In this document: in pieces, positions 32,448 through 44,357 of the stretch | Layout of the letters: every line of letters begins with the position of its first letter | Position numbering within the stretch: position 1 is the stretch's first letter | From: Thalassia testudinum | Lineage: Eukaryota > Streptophyta > Magnoliopsida > Alismatales > Hydrocharitaceae | NCBI GenBank assembly: GCA_037157565.1 | Contig: JAZHRO010000022.1 | Location: forward strand, 6,014,001-6,078,000 | DNA: 64,000 bases | Direction of reading: 5' to 3' | Made by a program: the position numbers and the translations under genes | The notes under the pieces: generated by a model | The model's database searches: none | What the model saw: the letters and a program-made list of their open reading frames with translations, nothing else | Told to the model about the DNA's origin: nothing

Positions 32448-33830
32448 ATACCCAGATCCGACAACCCACTAGCAAATGCCCTGGCATTTGCCATTCCTAA
32501 GGGACAGGAGGATGGCAAACTCCTGCAGGCACTAAGTAAACCTTCAATTCTTCTCCCACAACCGCTGGTGATCGAGCCAACTGTCTCCTAGACGACTCTA
32601 ATAATAACCTTCCTAAAGATAAGCGAGTCACCTCCGGGAGAGCCTCACCCAAGGACCTTCCAGCTGAAGGCCTCGCATTACACACTAATAGGCGAGCAAC
32701 TATACAAAAGGGGATATTCAACACCCTTATTATGTTGCCTCACCTCAACAAAAGCATTCAAGCAATCGAGAGGCTCACGAGGGCATTTGTGGCAATCACG
32801 AAGGGTACAAAGCCCTGATAGCCTGCTTCTTTCAAATAGACTACTTCAAGCCCTAGATAAGCGGTAGTGCCAAGAATTCATATGCAAGTGCAACAAGTGA
32901 CAAAAATTTGCCCCAATCCATCATCTCCTGCCTGGAAAGATGGTGCCCATTATGTCCCCAATCCCCTTCACCAAGTGGGGAATGGACTTTGTCGGCCCTT
33001 TCTCGCCAGCGCCAGCTCAAAAGTGATTCATCTTAGTGGCGGTAGACTACTTTTCGAAGTGAATCGAGGCAAAGGCCATGGCCAGCCCAACAGCAGAGAG
33101 AGCCATAATGTTTGTACAAACAAATATTATCTCTCAATATGGATGCCCATGGGCCATTGTCACCAATAATGGTACATAGTTTGCCTCCGAAAAATTCAAG
33201 GATTTTTGTGCAAGCTGGGGCATCCGTTTGTGTTTTACATCCGTCGCCCACCCTTAGGAAAATGGATAGGCAAAGGTATCCAACTGGACAATCATCTCTA
33301 CACTTAAATGACGGCTGGATTCAGCAAAAGGAAGTTGGGCATACGAATTGCCGGATGTCCTTTGGGGATATTACACAAGTCAGAAGACAGCTACTGGTCA
33401 CACGCCCTTCAGCTTGGTATACAATATGGAGGGCCAGCTACCAGTCAAGACAGTCTTCCCCACATACCATTCCCAGTTGTATGACCCAAAACTACTGAAG
33501 ACTAAGTCCTCCTAGCGCTAGATTTAGTGGAAAAGGTGAGGGAGGAAGCATCGAAGGCGGCAAGCATGTACAAGGAAAAGACACCAGCCTCCCATAACAG
33601 GCGGGTCATGAAGAGAAAATTCACTGAGGGGGACTTAGTGTTGCATTGCAGCGGGGCATCTCAATCGGTAGAGTCAGGTAGCAAGTTGGATGCCAACTAG
33701 GAAGGGCCTTACAAAATATGTAAACATAACAGCGCTGATTATTATAAGTTACAAACGCTTAGTAGCAAGCTAGTCCCTCGCACATGGTACGCTAACAACT
33801 TAACGATGTATTGCAAATAAATCTCAATAC
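32448..33830 (+). pseudogene. Tat integrase, heavily mutated
   Basis: Across shifting frames one can read KWGMDFVGPFS (first Asp, about 32973), LVAVDYFSK, and VTNNGT (about 33160), where the second catalytic Asp is replaced by Asn. WGYYTSQKTATGHTPFSLVYN and a basic C-terminus follow. Many stops are of the G-to-A or C-to-T type. The listed ORFs 32867-33169 and 33112-33498 are alternative frames of this dead gene. Confidence 0.7.
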
Positions 33831-34114
33831 ACAGAAAGTTTCCTTCATTTTTCATTGATAGTTGTCAAACATTACACCAGGTCCATTTACAAGGGTCGTT
33901 CCCATTAAACGACCCATAAAAAAAAGTGAAAAATTTCAAAAAGGGGTAAAAACTACACTGTTGGGTTGGGGAGTCAAGGCAAATCCTCGGGAGGTTGACC
34001 CTAGGAGTTAGTGGAGTTGAGGCAGCCTCGCAAGCGAGGCTATGGCAGCCAAGAAGTTGCTCACCATCCTCAGTAACACGTGGGGTCCTGACAAGGCTGA
34101 CCTTGTCCAACCCC
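33831..34114 (+). other. Tat 3' untranslated region
   Basis: It runs from the end of integrase to the 3' LTR. It contains a short purine-rich part near 33921-33950 and an inverted repeat CCTCGCAAGCGAGG near 34026. No gene. A clean polypurine tract next to the LTR is not obvious. Confidence 0.5.
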
Positions 34115-34639
34115 TCGTCAGGAGAAAAATCACCCCACGAGTTGGGCCACGTGGAAGATCCGACTGCCCAGCAAATAGCGGAAACCCAGCACCCCAAGTC
34201 AATCCATTTACTTGGGTTCGTGTACCCGGCAAAATGGTTGATCGCTCCAGATTCAGGTGACAATCAACCGACAGGCTAGCCACTGCAATCAAGAAGGAAT
34301 CATGCGAAGTATGACATCGACTTATGATCACTTGTCGGTTACTACGTGACATGTTATTAATAGTAGAATCCTAAGATTGTGGAAACAGAAAAGAGCCCAG
34401 CAACTGAGGGATGTCCACCCTATAAATACTGGGAGCAGACTAGCTTTTAGGGGTTACAAAATCAGATAAAGGGGGAAATACAGAGAGTTTGTACCATTCA
34501 ACTACTGGTGAAATTTTGGAGTATCATCCTCTCCCTTGACGTATACATTTCTTTAATAGAACTGGGTCATCAAACCTCATGCCTATACCCTCTGTGATTG
34601 TTTGTTGAGTTGAGGTTTCTATTCTAAGGGACTCGATCA
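34115..34639 (+). repeat. Tat element 3' LTR
   Basis: It matches the 5' LTR and ends CTCGATCA before AGAGG. TATA is intact as TATAAATA at 34421-34428. The first bases (TCGTCAGGAG) differ from the 5' copy, so the start is approximate. Overlapping ORFs on both strands here are not genes. Confidence 0.82.
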
Positions 34640-34644
34640 AGAGG

Positions 34645-35925
34645 GGACTTTTGAAATCCGCATCCTAAAATGAAAATGTCAATGCGTGCTTTCACTAATA
34701 ACTAACAATTGAATGATAGTAATATGCAAGTTATGTCTTATGCTTTTTCCTTTAGGACACTTATAATATAGTCTGTCTAAGATAGCATTTACATTTGTTG
34801 TTTCTTCCACAAACACAAGTTTCGTCAAGTTCTACAATTGCATCTCCTTTCATGTGTTGTTAATCCTCGTGACGTAGACATTCTTGTGACCTAAGAACTT
34901 AACAAAAATTATTCCAATATTGGGAATGAAAAAAAATTACAGAAAGATAATTTCCATAAAAGATCAGGAGAATTGGTAATCAATGTCTACATCATAGTCA
35001 TAAGACAATTGAAATGCCGAAGAAATTAAATAGAGTACAACTCTACAGATGACGTGGTTAAGGTAGAGCTGATGCATATAACACATTCACTAATCTCAGT
35101 TAATGCATTCGATGCAATACAACAATTCATCGACTATGGTGTTAGTCCTAGCTCTCAACTCCTCCAACTCGAACTTCAGCCATTTCACCTCTACGTATGC
35201 ACTCCGCAGCTCCACTTGGTAGGTGAAGTTAGATCTTGCCTCTAGCTTCGCATGGAACTGGGCCATGAAGTTACGCTCTGCCTTCAGTGTATGAAAGATT
35301 GGGAAGTTTGCTTACATAGGTTGTTTGTACTTGCAAGCCTAGATTGAAATGAATTACAATGCATTAGCTTAATTCAACCCCCAATATTAAGATGAAGGGA
35401 TTGGTCCACAAACTTACTCCGTCCCTCGAGGACAGACATAAAATAGATGGCTAAGGGATCCGTATTTCCAAGGTTATTCAATTTGAAAACAAGCTTGCAT
35501 GGATTGAAACATAGGCATTTATGTCTGTGATACCAGTCCCCCCCCATTGTAGTAAGGAGCTATCTCTATCTCTGAAATTTCAGGCTTACACATGGAGTAA
35601 TGGAAGTTCACATAAAGCAATGATTATTTATAAACTTAAATCACAAAAAACATGACTTGAATTCTAGGAAAGACTTAAAGTCAGAACTTGCTTCTAGCTT
35701 CACATACAACAGACAACCTAATGCATTAGCAATTACAACACTACAACACAATATCACGAGTAAAAAAAAGAGAGAAACAATGCATCATGCACATACATCA
35801 GCCTCGTGCATTTCTCATTTGGAGGTCCCCCCACATTAGATTAGCTATCGACTCCCTAATCTGGTCGCCCCTCTGAAACGTAACTGTCGAAGAAATCTGT
35901 GGTAGTACCTATCGGAGTTTGGTCA
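34645..35925. other. unassigned region
   Basis: A short minus-strand reading near 35100-35290 is Leu/Glu-rich and coiled-coil-like but has stops and no recognisable family. No feature is claimed. Confidence 0.35.
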
Positions 35926-35929
35926 ATGG

Positions 35930-36350
35930 GAGGTGATCAACTGAAGATGACACAAGTAACTAGACATACTTCCTGAAGAAAAAGAGGCATGACCAGCATA
36001 AGGGGATTGAAGAAGATGATAGACACTACCTTCTTCTTGATCACATCCAATAGTGCGTCTTGTCAAGACATCTTCAAATGTAAGTGACACTCCATCAAAC
36101 ACTACCCTACAGTTCAACTCCTTTGTTCCTACTGACAGAAAGCAGACTCAGGGGAAAATTGGATGCAAAAAGCACATTACCTAACTTCATGTGAGGAGTA
36201 ACATGGATCTCCCCCTAACCGACAATAAGAGAATGTCATCCGTCTACTACTTGTACCATCCTTCCAGGTGCAACCGATCTTAGTGTAGAAAATTATCCTA
36301 CATCACCGCAAATGTGTCTAGATGCCCCTAAGTCTACAAGGCAATCAGCT
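35930..36350 (-). pseudogene. copia protease/pre-integrase fragment
   Basis: On the minus strand, a DLGASRHICGD-like protease site (near 36345) is followed by APGRMVQVVDG, HVTPHMKLGNVLFASNFPLSLLSV and LNCRVVFDGVSLTFEDVLTRRTIG, the standard copia protease to pre-integrase succession. The open part is 35923-36117. The catalytic Asp remains but the context D-L replaces D-S. Stops make it a pseudogene. Confidence 0.65.
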
Positions 36351-37149
36351 TTGTTGGCTTGAGACTAACATGCAATACTTCTCTGGGATCTATCATGCTG
36401 GTGAAGACTCTGGAGCATCTCATACTCTCCCCTGGAAGTTGTCATTGTCTCTCCTGGCTCTGTCTAAAGAGAAAGTTCCTTGTTATGACTTTCCTCTGTC
36501 ATCAAACACAACTGTAATCGTCAAGCCAACTTGATCTCATCTAACTCCATCATGGGACCAAAAATGGGGCTCTCACATGCCCCTACCTTGGTTAGAAGCT
36601 CCGATGTCACCTTGGAAGAACTTAAAGACTCCATTTATTCTTCAAACAAAGCCAATCTAAGCTGAAATCGAGAGAAGAGGAAGAAACCAGATAGTCAGAA
36701 CATAAATCAAACAAGTTATTTTAGTGCCCAGATGCACCAAATTAAACCATTGGTGTGAGGAGAGGACCCCCTACTGCTGGTAGTGAGGAAAGGAGATGAT
36801 AGTAGGGCTAAGCAGAGAAGAGAGACCAGTAGAGCCTAAACAAGAGTGTTGATAGCGCTCCGACGGCGCCTAGGTGATGGTTTGGAGCGTTGGAAGCACT
36901 TTGGTGGGTCACTAGAGGTGCTAGTAGCGCTCTGATTCTAAGCAATGAGAAGATCTGCCCCTAAAGGAGATCTCACGCGAAGAAGGAGAAGAAGAGGGAG
37001 ACAGCGTTGGAGGTTCCATCAATTGGCCTTGAGGTCGGCGATGACTATTGCAATGAGAAGAGAGCCTCCTTCCCTTCCTAGTTTTTTTTTTGTGGAGAAA
37101 AAAAAGGTATATGAATCAAGGAGGGTACCCAAATATAGCCTAGGACCGT

Positions 37150-37300
37150 GCTTTGATACCAAGTTAGAAAGAAGCAAGTCATCTTATTCTGTTCTCCAAC
37201 CTCTTAATACATAGAGGTGGAGTAGAGTGCTCCACAATATAAAGGGAGACAGATAAGGCAACTACTATAAAGGCAATTGCCATACAAGGGACCACTACTA
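37150..37300 (-). other. copia primer-binding site and LTR end (minus orientation)
   Basis: On the minus strand TGGTATCAAAGC (37161 down to 37150) matches the initiator-tRNA-Met primer site of copia elements. A short LTR-like stretch with a TATA-like element (CTTTATATTG, about 37238-37247) lies on its 5' side. It probably belongs to the copia relic at 35930-36350. 36360-37149 shows no certain gene; ORF 36945-37214 crosses the primer site and is not supported. Confidence 0.45.
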
Positions 37301-37309
37301 AGGTAACCA

Positions 37310-37725
37310 TCATACAGGGAAACGATAAAAAAGGAAATAACAAATAAGGAAGATCGTAGGGGCTAACAATGGTAGAGTAAGGTAATAGAGACCATTCTGC
37401 TCAAGTTCTCCACTAATATGTTTTCTCGTCTGAAGGTCCTGTAGAAAGAAATAATGATCATGAAAAACTGCGCGACCGTGTAAATCTCTAGTAATCTGAC
37501 TAATAGAAAGTAAATTCATGGCAAAGCGAGGAGCATGCATCACATAAGATAGGGGTAATGTATCAGTCAAAGTAACATTACCAAGACTAACAACAAACGA
37601 AATTCCTCTATCAGCAACCTTGACCTGGAAGGGTCTATCCAACTCTCTAAGAGAGGTAAGCTGTGAAACATCACTTGTGACATGGGTTGAGGCACCAGAG
37701 TCAATGATCCACTTGGTCAGTCTAG
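37310..37725 (-). pseudogene. second copia protease/pre-integrase fragment
   Basis: On the minus strand WIIDSGASTHVTS (near 37720) is followed by FQVKVADRG, PLSYVMHAPRFAMNLLSISQITRDL, AVFHDHYFFLQD and a GLYYL end. It belongs to a different copia family from 35930-36350 because the sequences differ strongly. The DSGA protease site is intact. The rest of pol is absent. Confidence 0.7.
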
Positions 37726-37744
37726 ACCTAGTAGATGATTAGCC

Positions 37745-38449
37745 CATATTTGTGGGCTATTTATATATTTTAATGCCTAGAAATTAGATTAATAGTAACA
37801 TGTAAATAGCATACATTAGTATGTAAATAGATTAGTTTATTAATTTACTTTTATGCATATTTCATGTAATAGTATGCATTTAATAGGCTACTTTGGTTTG
37901 GAATCACTTTGCATTTCATGCATTGTTTGGAGTCTTGTACATAAATAACCCATATATATTTTCTTTATATAATTTAAAATTATCTTCTCAACGGCTGCAG
38001 GAGCTTAAAGACCACAGTGATGGTGAGCGAGGAACTTGGATCTTTGTCGCCACTGTCGTTCCATCTCCATTTGCAATTCCTGCCTCAACGACTCCCCAGC
38101 AGCTTTAATAGCAAATCACCTCCTACCTTACCGGGGAGGCCTCCATCCCACTCCACCACTGTGCAGAGAGTTTAACTCTCCTTCGCTCATCCCCGCCAGC
38201 CTCAACTGAGGCAACAAGTCTCCACCACCGTGGGCGTGTGGTGGGACAGGCCACACCACCACCCAGAGCTTGTTTGCACCATTGTGCGTCTACACCAGCA
38301 ACCACCACCATCACCAACAGTACCACCTCCATCTTCACTTCTTCCTCTTCGTTTCTTCTTCTTCTTTTTCCTCTGCAACAAAAATGAACCCTACATCACC
38401 ACCCACCAAGCACCACTTGAAAGAGGTATGGTGTGGCCCAGATAGGTTG
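37745..38449. other. AT-rich then pyrimidine-rich noncoding region
   Basis: 37745-37980 is AT-rich with TATGCAT/ATGTAAAT motifs; 38010-38430 is C-rich (CACC repeats). It could be the beginning of the outer element's 5' LTR separated by the following insertion, but no direct evidence exists. ORFs here are low complexity. Confidence 0.3.
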
Positions 38450-38744
38450 TGTTAATATGGTGATTTTATCGTTGAAATGCGTATAGTGGTTAACCTAAAT
38501 CGAGTCTAACCATCTCTTTACAAAATATTTTTTACCTGGCCTATTTGATTTTATCTTGGTCACTTTTAGGCCTAGGGTCGAACTCAGGGAAGTGGGATTA
38601 GAAGTGAATGAGTTTCTACGCCTTTCCTACAACGAATCTCTTCCGTTCGTTTATTATGTTTTTGGTATTTTTCTATTTAAGATTTTTTTCTTATAATTTT
38701 TGTCCTTGAGGTACACCCTCAAAATTAGGTTCTTGGCTTTGAGC

Positions 38745-38843
38745 CAAATTAGGGTTCCAAAACTAGTCTTGCTATTCGCAAGACTGAGTACCTCCAAATT
38801 AGGGTTCCAAAACTAGTCTTGCTATTCTCAAGACTGAGTACCT
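38745..38843. repeat. 50-bp tandem duplication
   Basis: Two copies start at 38745 and 38795 (CAAATTAGGGTTCC). They differ at only a few bases. Each contains CTTGC-TATTC-GCAAG, a small hairpin. Confidence 0.85.
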
Positions 38844-38924
38844 GCAAGTCAAGGATTATCTTTTCTCTTTTGTATATTTTTTTTATCTTTTCACTGGCAG
38901 GAAAGAGAAACAGAAATAAAGTAA

Positions 38925-39497
38925 ATATAGTATATATATATATATGTATATATTATATATGTATAAAGGGGTGGGGGTGGAGGTGGAGATGGCGTGTAGC
39001 ATGGTGTCGAGTCGGTCGTCGTCTAGAAAGACACAACCGACAGGACGAGGTGCTGCATGGAATGTAAGGTGGATGGGTGGAAGATGAGTGTGAACACGCT
39101 TTCTGTACGCATGTATCGGGGAATATCAGCAACTGGTGTAGATATTCCCGTGATACCACGTATGGTAGGTGATATGAAAATATCTAGATATATATATATG
39201 GTTATATATAGGTATATATGTAGTTATATATATATATATACAAATATCCTTATATGTATATAGATATATGTCGATAGATATGTGTGTATATATATATATA
39301 TATGTATATATAGTTATATAGATATATATGTATATATGTATGTATATTTTTACATATACATATATAAATATATATATATATATATGCATCTATATACTTA
39401 TATATATATATATATACATATATATTTACATATATACGTATATAAGTATATGTATATATGTAAATATATATGTATATATATATAAGTATATAGATGC

Positions 39498-39531
<34 letters not shown>

Positions 39532-39605
39532 GTATGTATATAGACTAATACATAGTTATATAAGTACTAATATATGTACGTATATATATATGTATATAGG
39601 AGAGT
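38925..39605. repeat. TA-rich microsatellite block
   Basis: About 680 bp of imperfect (TA)n with TATG, TACA and TATGTATG variants. It generates long Tyr/Ile ORFs on both strands that are not genes. A TG/GA-rich tail follows to about 39690. Confidence 0.9.
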
Positions 39606-39689
39606 ACGAGAGTGTGAGTATGTGTGTGTATGTGTGTGCAGAGAGTGTGAGAGAGTGCTGTGAGAGAGAGAGAGAATGAGAGAGAGTGT

Positions 39690-40440
39690 CTGCTGAGTGA
39701 AGAAGGCTGGAGTTAAGTCGTCCGCGTCCTCAGGGCGTCATCTGATGGCCACAGCACGCTGCGCTGCACGTAGGTGCCCGAAGACGTGCGCTGGAGGGAG
39801 TGAGTGCGAGGGAGAAGGACCGCAGCGCACCGCACTGCGTGAAGAGGCGACTGCGGGTGCGAAGAAGCGGGCAGGCGTACGTGGGCGAAGGGAGCAGGCG
39901 AAGACACGGGCGAGTGCGGGCGCTGGCAAACGCGAGCGCACGCAGACGCGCGGGCAGGCGCTGGAGTGGGTGCGGGGAGGGACGCGGGCGCGGGCTGGGG
40001 CCAGTTGCGGCACACCGGGTGACCGGATAAATGAGAAACTTACTGGTCACCGCACTATAGCCACAGTGTTCCGCTGACTAGCATGAACAATGGCTACAGT
40101 GCATGGCCGAGCCACGCGACCGGGTGTGTCCGGTGTTGTGAGTGCGGAAGGTGTGAGCGGCTGGCATGCACGCGGAGAAGCTGTGCCGGCTGCTGGCTTG
40201 CGAGTGGCGCTTCTCCTAGGGCACGCGGAGAGGGCTGGGCCGTGGGTGAAGGAGCGCGACAGAGCATGCGGAGGGGGGCGCGGGTGCCTTGCTGGCATGT
40301 GCGGTGGAGCTTGGCCGGTTGCTGCAGGGGCGCGCGGTGGCCGGTTAAGCTTCAAAGCTTGAAGCTTGTGGCAATGGCGGAATTGGCTTGAACTGCGAAA
40401 CGGAGAGAGAACCACCACGCCCACCGATTCTTTGATGAGC
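39690..40440. other. GC-rich segment with overlapping ORFs
   Basis: ORFs open on both strands (for example 39697-40077 and 40047-40478) reflect CpG-rich composition inside the putative LTR. No domain was recognised in any frame. Confidence 0.5.
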
Positions 40441-40955
40441 TGGGCGGTGGTGGACTCACAGTGGTGGTTGTGCACCACTGTGAGTTGCTCCTACCCACAG
40501 CGTGGCTCCTCAAAGGAGGAGAGGCTGCATATAGAGGGAGAGGGGAGGAGACGGCCTGGAGAAGAAGATAAGCTGCTGTGTGTTTTTGGTGGACCAGGCT
40601 CCCCTCAAAGAAGAGAGTCAAGCTCTTTTTAAAGAGGAAGAAGGCATGCACAGCCATGCCCTGGCTGTGCATGCCTTGTGCATGGCTGGCATGACTTGGC
40701 AGGGAGTGGCTGTGTAGAGCATGGCGCGAAGAAGAGGCCATTCCTTGCAGCCGCAGGAAGAATTCAAAGTCAAATAGAAATAAAAATAAAGATGGAGATT
40801 TTTGCAAGGCAGCACTTGAGGAATTTGTTAATTTCACGGCCATTTTATTTCACTCTCCTCCCCTCTCATTTAAATGCATGCATGCGTGTATTTTTACAAA
40901 TGCGACTATGGATACCTAATATGCACTGGTACTGCTAGGAAATAACACAAGATGG

Positions 40956-41794
40956 CACAATTGCAGGTGTATTTTTATGGTGCAATCACCACTCCAAGTG
41001 GCCAACGGCCGCTAAAGCCACCAACCCCCACCCTCCTCGCGTGCGTGCCTCCGCGTGCAGTAGCCGAGGGGCTGCACGCATAGTCTAGCAGCCCTTCATG
41101 CATGTGCCCAGCACGTTGCCCGACCACTCGCATTGCCCCAGCATTGCCCCCTTGCGCGTGCGCCCAGCAAGGCCAGTGCTCCCCTCATCGCTCCTTCTCC
41201 TCGTCCGCACGCACGGTCGCACGCACCCTCCTATAGCCAACATACAGAGCAGCCACTTGCCACCCACCACCTTCATTTGCGCCGTGCAGCCACCACTGGT
41301 CGTCCCGCTACTCACAGCCACTACCACTAGATGCGGCTCAAAGCCAACCACATCCAGTGAGCACCTCGTGGCTGGACTCTCCCTCCTTTATGAGTGCGAG
41401 GAAGGCCAAACCAATCCCCTATTTTCACCTCAATTAGTTATTACATTCAATGCCATTGCCACAATTTTGATTTTTATCTTATTAATTAAATATTGTGGTG
41501 AGTTTATGCAAAGGACCTCCCTCTTTCTCGTAAATGCGATTCCAGCTTTATCTCACATCATTTCCTTAATCTAAAGGGGGTTTCTATTTTGATTACTTGA
41601 GGAATTAATTTGTGAACATTAGTTTTAGAACCTTGCAAGTTTTAATAGGCATGTTCCTCCCTGTGGACACAACCTGCTCTCTCGAGTGATTTATTTTAAT
41701 TCAATACTTTGATTAGTCGATTTTCCTCCACTTAGAAATACAAACGACAAATCATTTTAATTATCATCTTTTTAAGTGAGAATCGACTCATCAA
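40956..41794 (+). repeat. 3' part of the outer element's 5' LTR
   Basis: It ends ...CTCATCA just before a tRNA-Asp type primer site. CTCCCTGTGGACACAACC near 41649 occupies the place of the usual U5 motif. The upstream boundary is unclear, apparently cut by the minus-oriented LTR to the left. ORF 41098-41574 lies wholly in it and is not supported. Confidence 0.5.
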
Positions 41795-41796
41795 AT

Positions 41797-41816
41797 GGCA
41801 TCGTTGCCAGGGAGGT
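41797..41816 (+). other. outer element primer-binding site
   Basis: TGGCATCGTTGCCAGGGAGG matches the tRNA-Asp type primer site with three differences, mostly transitions. Confidence 0.7.
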
Positions 41817-43059
41817 AATAGGCTTGTTAAACTTGCATTTATCCATTTATTGGTTCACCTTTTATTTGAGGCATATTTAATTTATTCTATCTATTTGTGT
41901 GAGGTACCTCTTAAGAGAATCGTCGCACCCACCTCAGCATCTTTGCATTGTGGACCTTGGGCCACACCCGAGGAGGAGCTTTGCATCTTGGTGGACCTTT
42001 ACGCCACCAACCCGAAGAGTAAAAAAAATCATCTTTATCATTTAGATAAACATAGACTTCATTATTTGAGACCCTTGTTCTGGGGTATATTTTAGTGGTT
42101 TGTTCCCCAACTTTCTTTTAGGCCCGTGTTGGGTAATTTTTCAGGAGTCTGTTCCCATTTCTTTAGACTTAGGTTTTTCTTCTCTTTGGTGGATTGATTT
42201 TATTTTATTTTATTTATGCATAAGTGGAAAAAACAAAAAAAAAACAAAACACGAGCTGCCTGCTAGAAGCTGCCTACCCCTAGGACGAATCATTTAGGTG
42301 TGTATGAGTAGCCTCTAGATTTATTTTCTGCATTGCGTGCATTCTCGCATCACTGATTGCTGGAAGCAAGGTACACATCCTCTTACTTTGCATCCATATC
42401 TTGATTATGCATTTGCATTTGGACTTAATTCCTAGACCACATAATTTGTCTTGAAATGATCTAACAAATGGTCACATCAAATTTCTAAAAAGGACTAAGT
42501 AAATGAGGAATACAGTAAAACCAAAGGAGTTGATTTGAGATATTGTACTGTGGTTCAAAATTTAAATTCAAAATTTTATGGTGAATGCACACGTGCATGA
42601 CTACACACCGAAGCATGCATTTGACACTCCTAGGTTTTTGACCTACTAGGAAAGAACTCTCCTACAGTTGGATACTAAACTGCTTGAAACTTAAGATCAA
42701 AGGTTTTGTAACTCCAAGGGGGGGGATACCCTGTCACGGATTTTTGAGGGTAGTTAAGAAGCACCGCGAAAGTACAGTTTCAAAGGAAGGCTTAGGCCTA
42801 CTTGCATCCCTTGATCTTCCGTCCTTGGAGTACTTTACCATTTGAACTTTAGGGCAAAGCACCTATGTTCCAATTAGGTCTTTATTAAGGCATTTCGTAG
42901 GTTGACAATAAGCATGTACTTGATTGGGCAATTTGTATTGTCACCTACAGCTGGACTAAAATCTCAAAGGCCTTAATTGATTAAAGACATAAAAGTCCTT
43001 TTGAATTGTGTTTGCACTATTGGTATATGCTTGGTAGGTGATTTCTGAGGAGACAACTC
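41817..43059 (+). other. outer element leader
   Basis: Noncoding. A pyrimidine-rich stretch ending in GAGGTAC (41901) corresponds to the CAG motif in the other leaders. A G9 run stands at 42717-42726. Short ORFs are not supported. Confidence 0.6.
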
Positions 43060-44040
43060 GTGTTTAATTTAGAACCTAAAAGAATCCTTAGGAAAGCCAA
43101 CCAAGAGAGAAGAGAGATGGTCGAGGAAGGAGAAAATAGAATTGTGGAGAACCAACGATCTTTCAGAGACTATTTTATCCCTGCCAACCAACCCGGCCAT
43201 ACACTAAGAAGACCTAGGGGGAACAATCCTTATGAAATCAAGAGTAGTACCATATCTTTGTTGCCCTCACTCTATGGTACTTCTAGGGAGGACCCCTATA
43301 GGCATCTGGAGGAATTCACCGAGGTCTGTTCCACGGTGAGATTGCAAGGTGTTACTAATGACGCCTAAATACAAACCCTCTTTCCCTTCTCCCTCAAGGA
43401 TAAGGCGAAGCATTGGTATCACACTCTAGATGGTAGAGTGGATATTTAGGATACCTTGAAGGGAGACTTTTTAAAAAAGTACTTCCTCATGAGCAAAACT
43501 AATCACTATAGTAGGGAAATCATAGGTTTTGCTCAACAAGATGGAGAACAATTTCATGATGCATGGGAGTGCTTTAAAGATTTGTTACGCTTATGCCCCC
43601 ATCATCAAGTGCTAAGATGGCAACTTGTAGAAAGGTTCTACACTGGATTAAATGACAAGCACAGGCAAACAGTGGATGGTGCCTGTGCAGGAACCTTTCT
43701 CACAAAAACTAAAGATGAGGCTTAGAAGCTTTTTGAGACCTTGAATGAGAATTCTATCCACCTAAATTCTGCCTATTTGGATAGGAAACCCACTCTTATG
43801 CAACGAAAGATTGAGGCAAATGAGGCTAGGGATACCCACAATTTAGCCTTCCAAATTCAATTGTTGAACCAAAATATGGAAAGGCTTATGTCAAACCCTA
43901 ACCAACTCATACCAAATGCCTCCACCTCCCAAGCTTCTGAATGCTTCATTTGCCAAGGCAATACTCATGCTACTGTGGATTGCCACTTGGCCTCTCAATC
44001 CCTGACCTTCCGAACTACATATATGAACAACTTGGAGGAG
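43060..44040 (+). pseudogene. outer element gag, three stops
   Basis: One frame carries the Athila gag with blocks IPANQPGHTLRRP, DPYRHLEEFTEVC, FSLKDKAKHWYHTL, FLKKYFLMSKTNHYSREI, FHDAWECFKDLLRLCPHH and RFYTGL. A complete CCHC zinc knuckle CFICQGNTHATVDC lies at 43942-43983. In-frame stops at about 43366, 43447 and 43723 fit simple nonsense changes; two replace tryptophan (TGG to TAG). Gag would form the particle and bind RNA. Confidence 0.82.
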
Positions 44041-44357
44041 GCAATCTGAAGCCTTCTCCCGTAATCCTCCAAGTTGTAGACCGATCCTTAAAGACACCAT
44101 GGGGCCTACTGGAAGATGTCCTCATGAGAGTGGAGGATTTCTTCTTCCCTGTTGATTTTCTAGTATTGGACACTAACCCTACCAACAAACTAACCAAGCC
44201 CTTCATCATCTTGGGCCACCCTTTTCTTGCGACTTCTAATGCTTCAATTAATTGTCACACTGGGGCATTAAAAATGGGCTTTGGGAACAGGAAAATTCAG
44301 CTTAATGTGTTTGATGCTTATAAATAAGCTTGATTTGAGGATTGTTCCCAAGTTGAG
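44041..44357 (+). pseudogene. outer element protease, active site deleted
   Basis: Just after the zinc knuckle the frame shifts and joins directly to NLKPSPVILQVVDRS, FFFPVDFLVLD and FIILGHPFLATSNASINC, the C-terminal half of the Athila protease. The LLDLGAS catalytic part seen in E2 (about 54100) is absent. The deletion and frame change coincide at about 44030. Two stops lie between 44327 and 44358. Confidence 0.75.

Larger units (their letters stand above)
30083..34639 (+). mobile_element. Tat-group Ty3-gypsy element, gag/protease deleted
   Basis: LTRs of about 527 bp lie at 30083-30609 and about 34115-34639. The flanks are perfect duplications AGAGG (30078-30082 and 34640-34644). The primer site TTGGCGTTGTCTGTGGGAA is the form used by Tat/Retand/RIRE2-type elements. 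RT, RNase H, a second (archaeal-type) RNase H and integrase follow, the double RNase H being diagnostic for Tat. Gag and protease are missing between the primer site and RT. Confidence 0.88.
38450..40955 (-). repeat. probable LTR in minus orientation (right end uncertain)
   Basis: On the minus strand the left end reads CTTCCCTGAGTTCGACC (38575-38595), then CAACGATAAAATC... TTAACA at 38450. This is the same end structure as the LTR at 61568-63255 (GAGTTCGACC, CAACGATAGG, TTAACA). The middle is GC-rich with strong hairpins (40454-40485, 40641-40677), as in the U3 of related LTRs. I could not find a target duplication, so the right limit is a guess. Confidence 0.45.

Noticed and set aside
39126..39679. 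Tyr/Ile-rich ORFs of 60-87 codons
   Set aside because: Pure products of the TA microsatellite, open on both strands.
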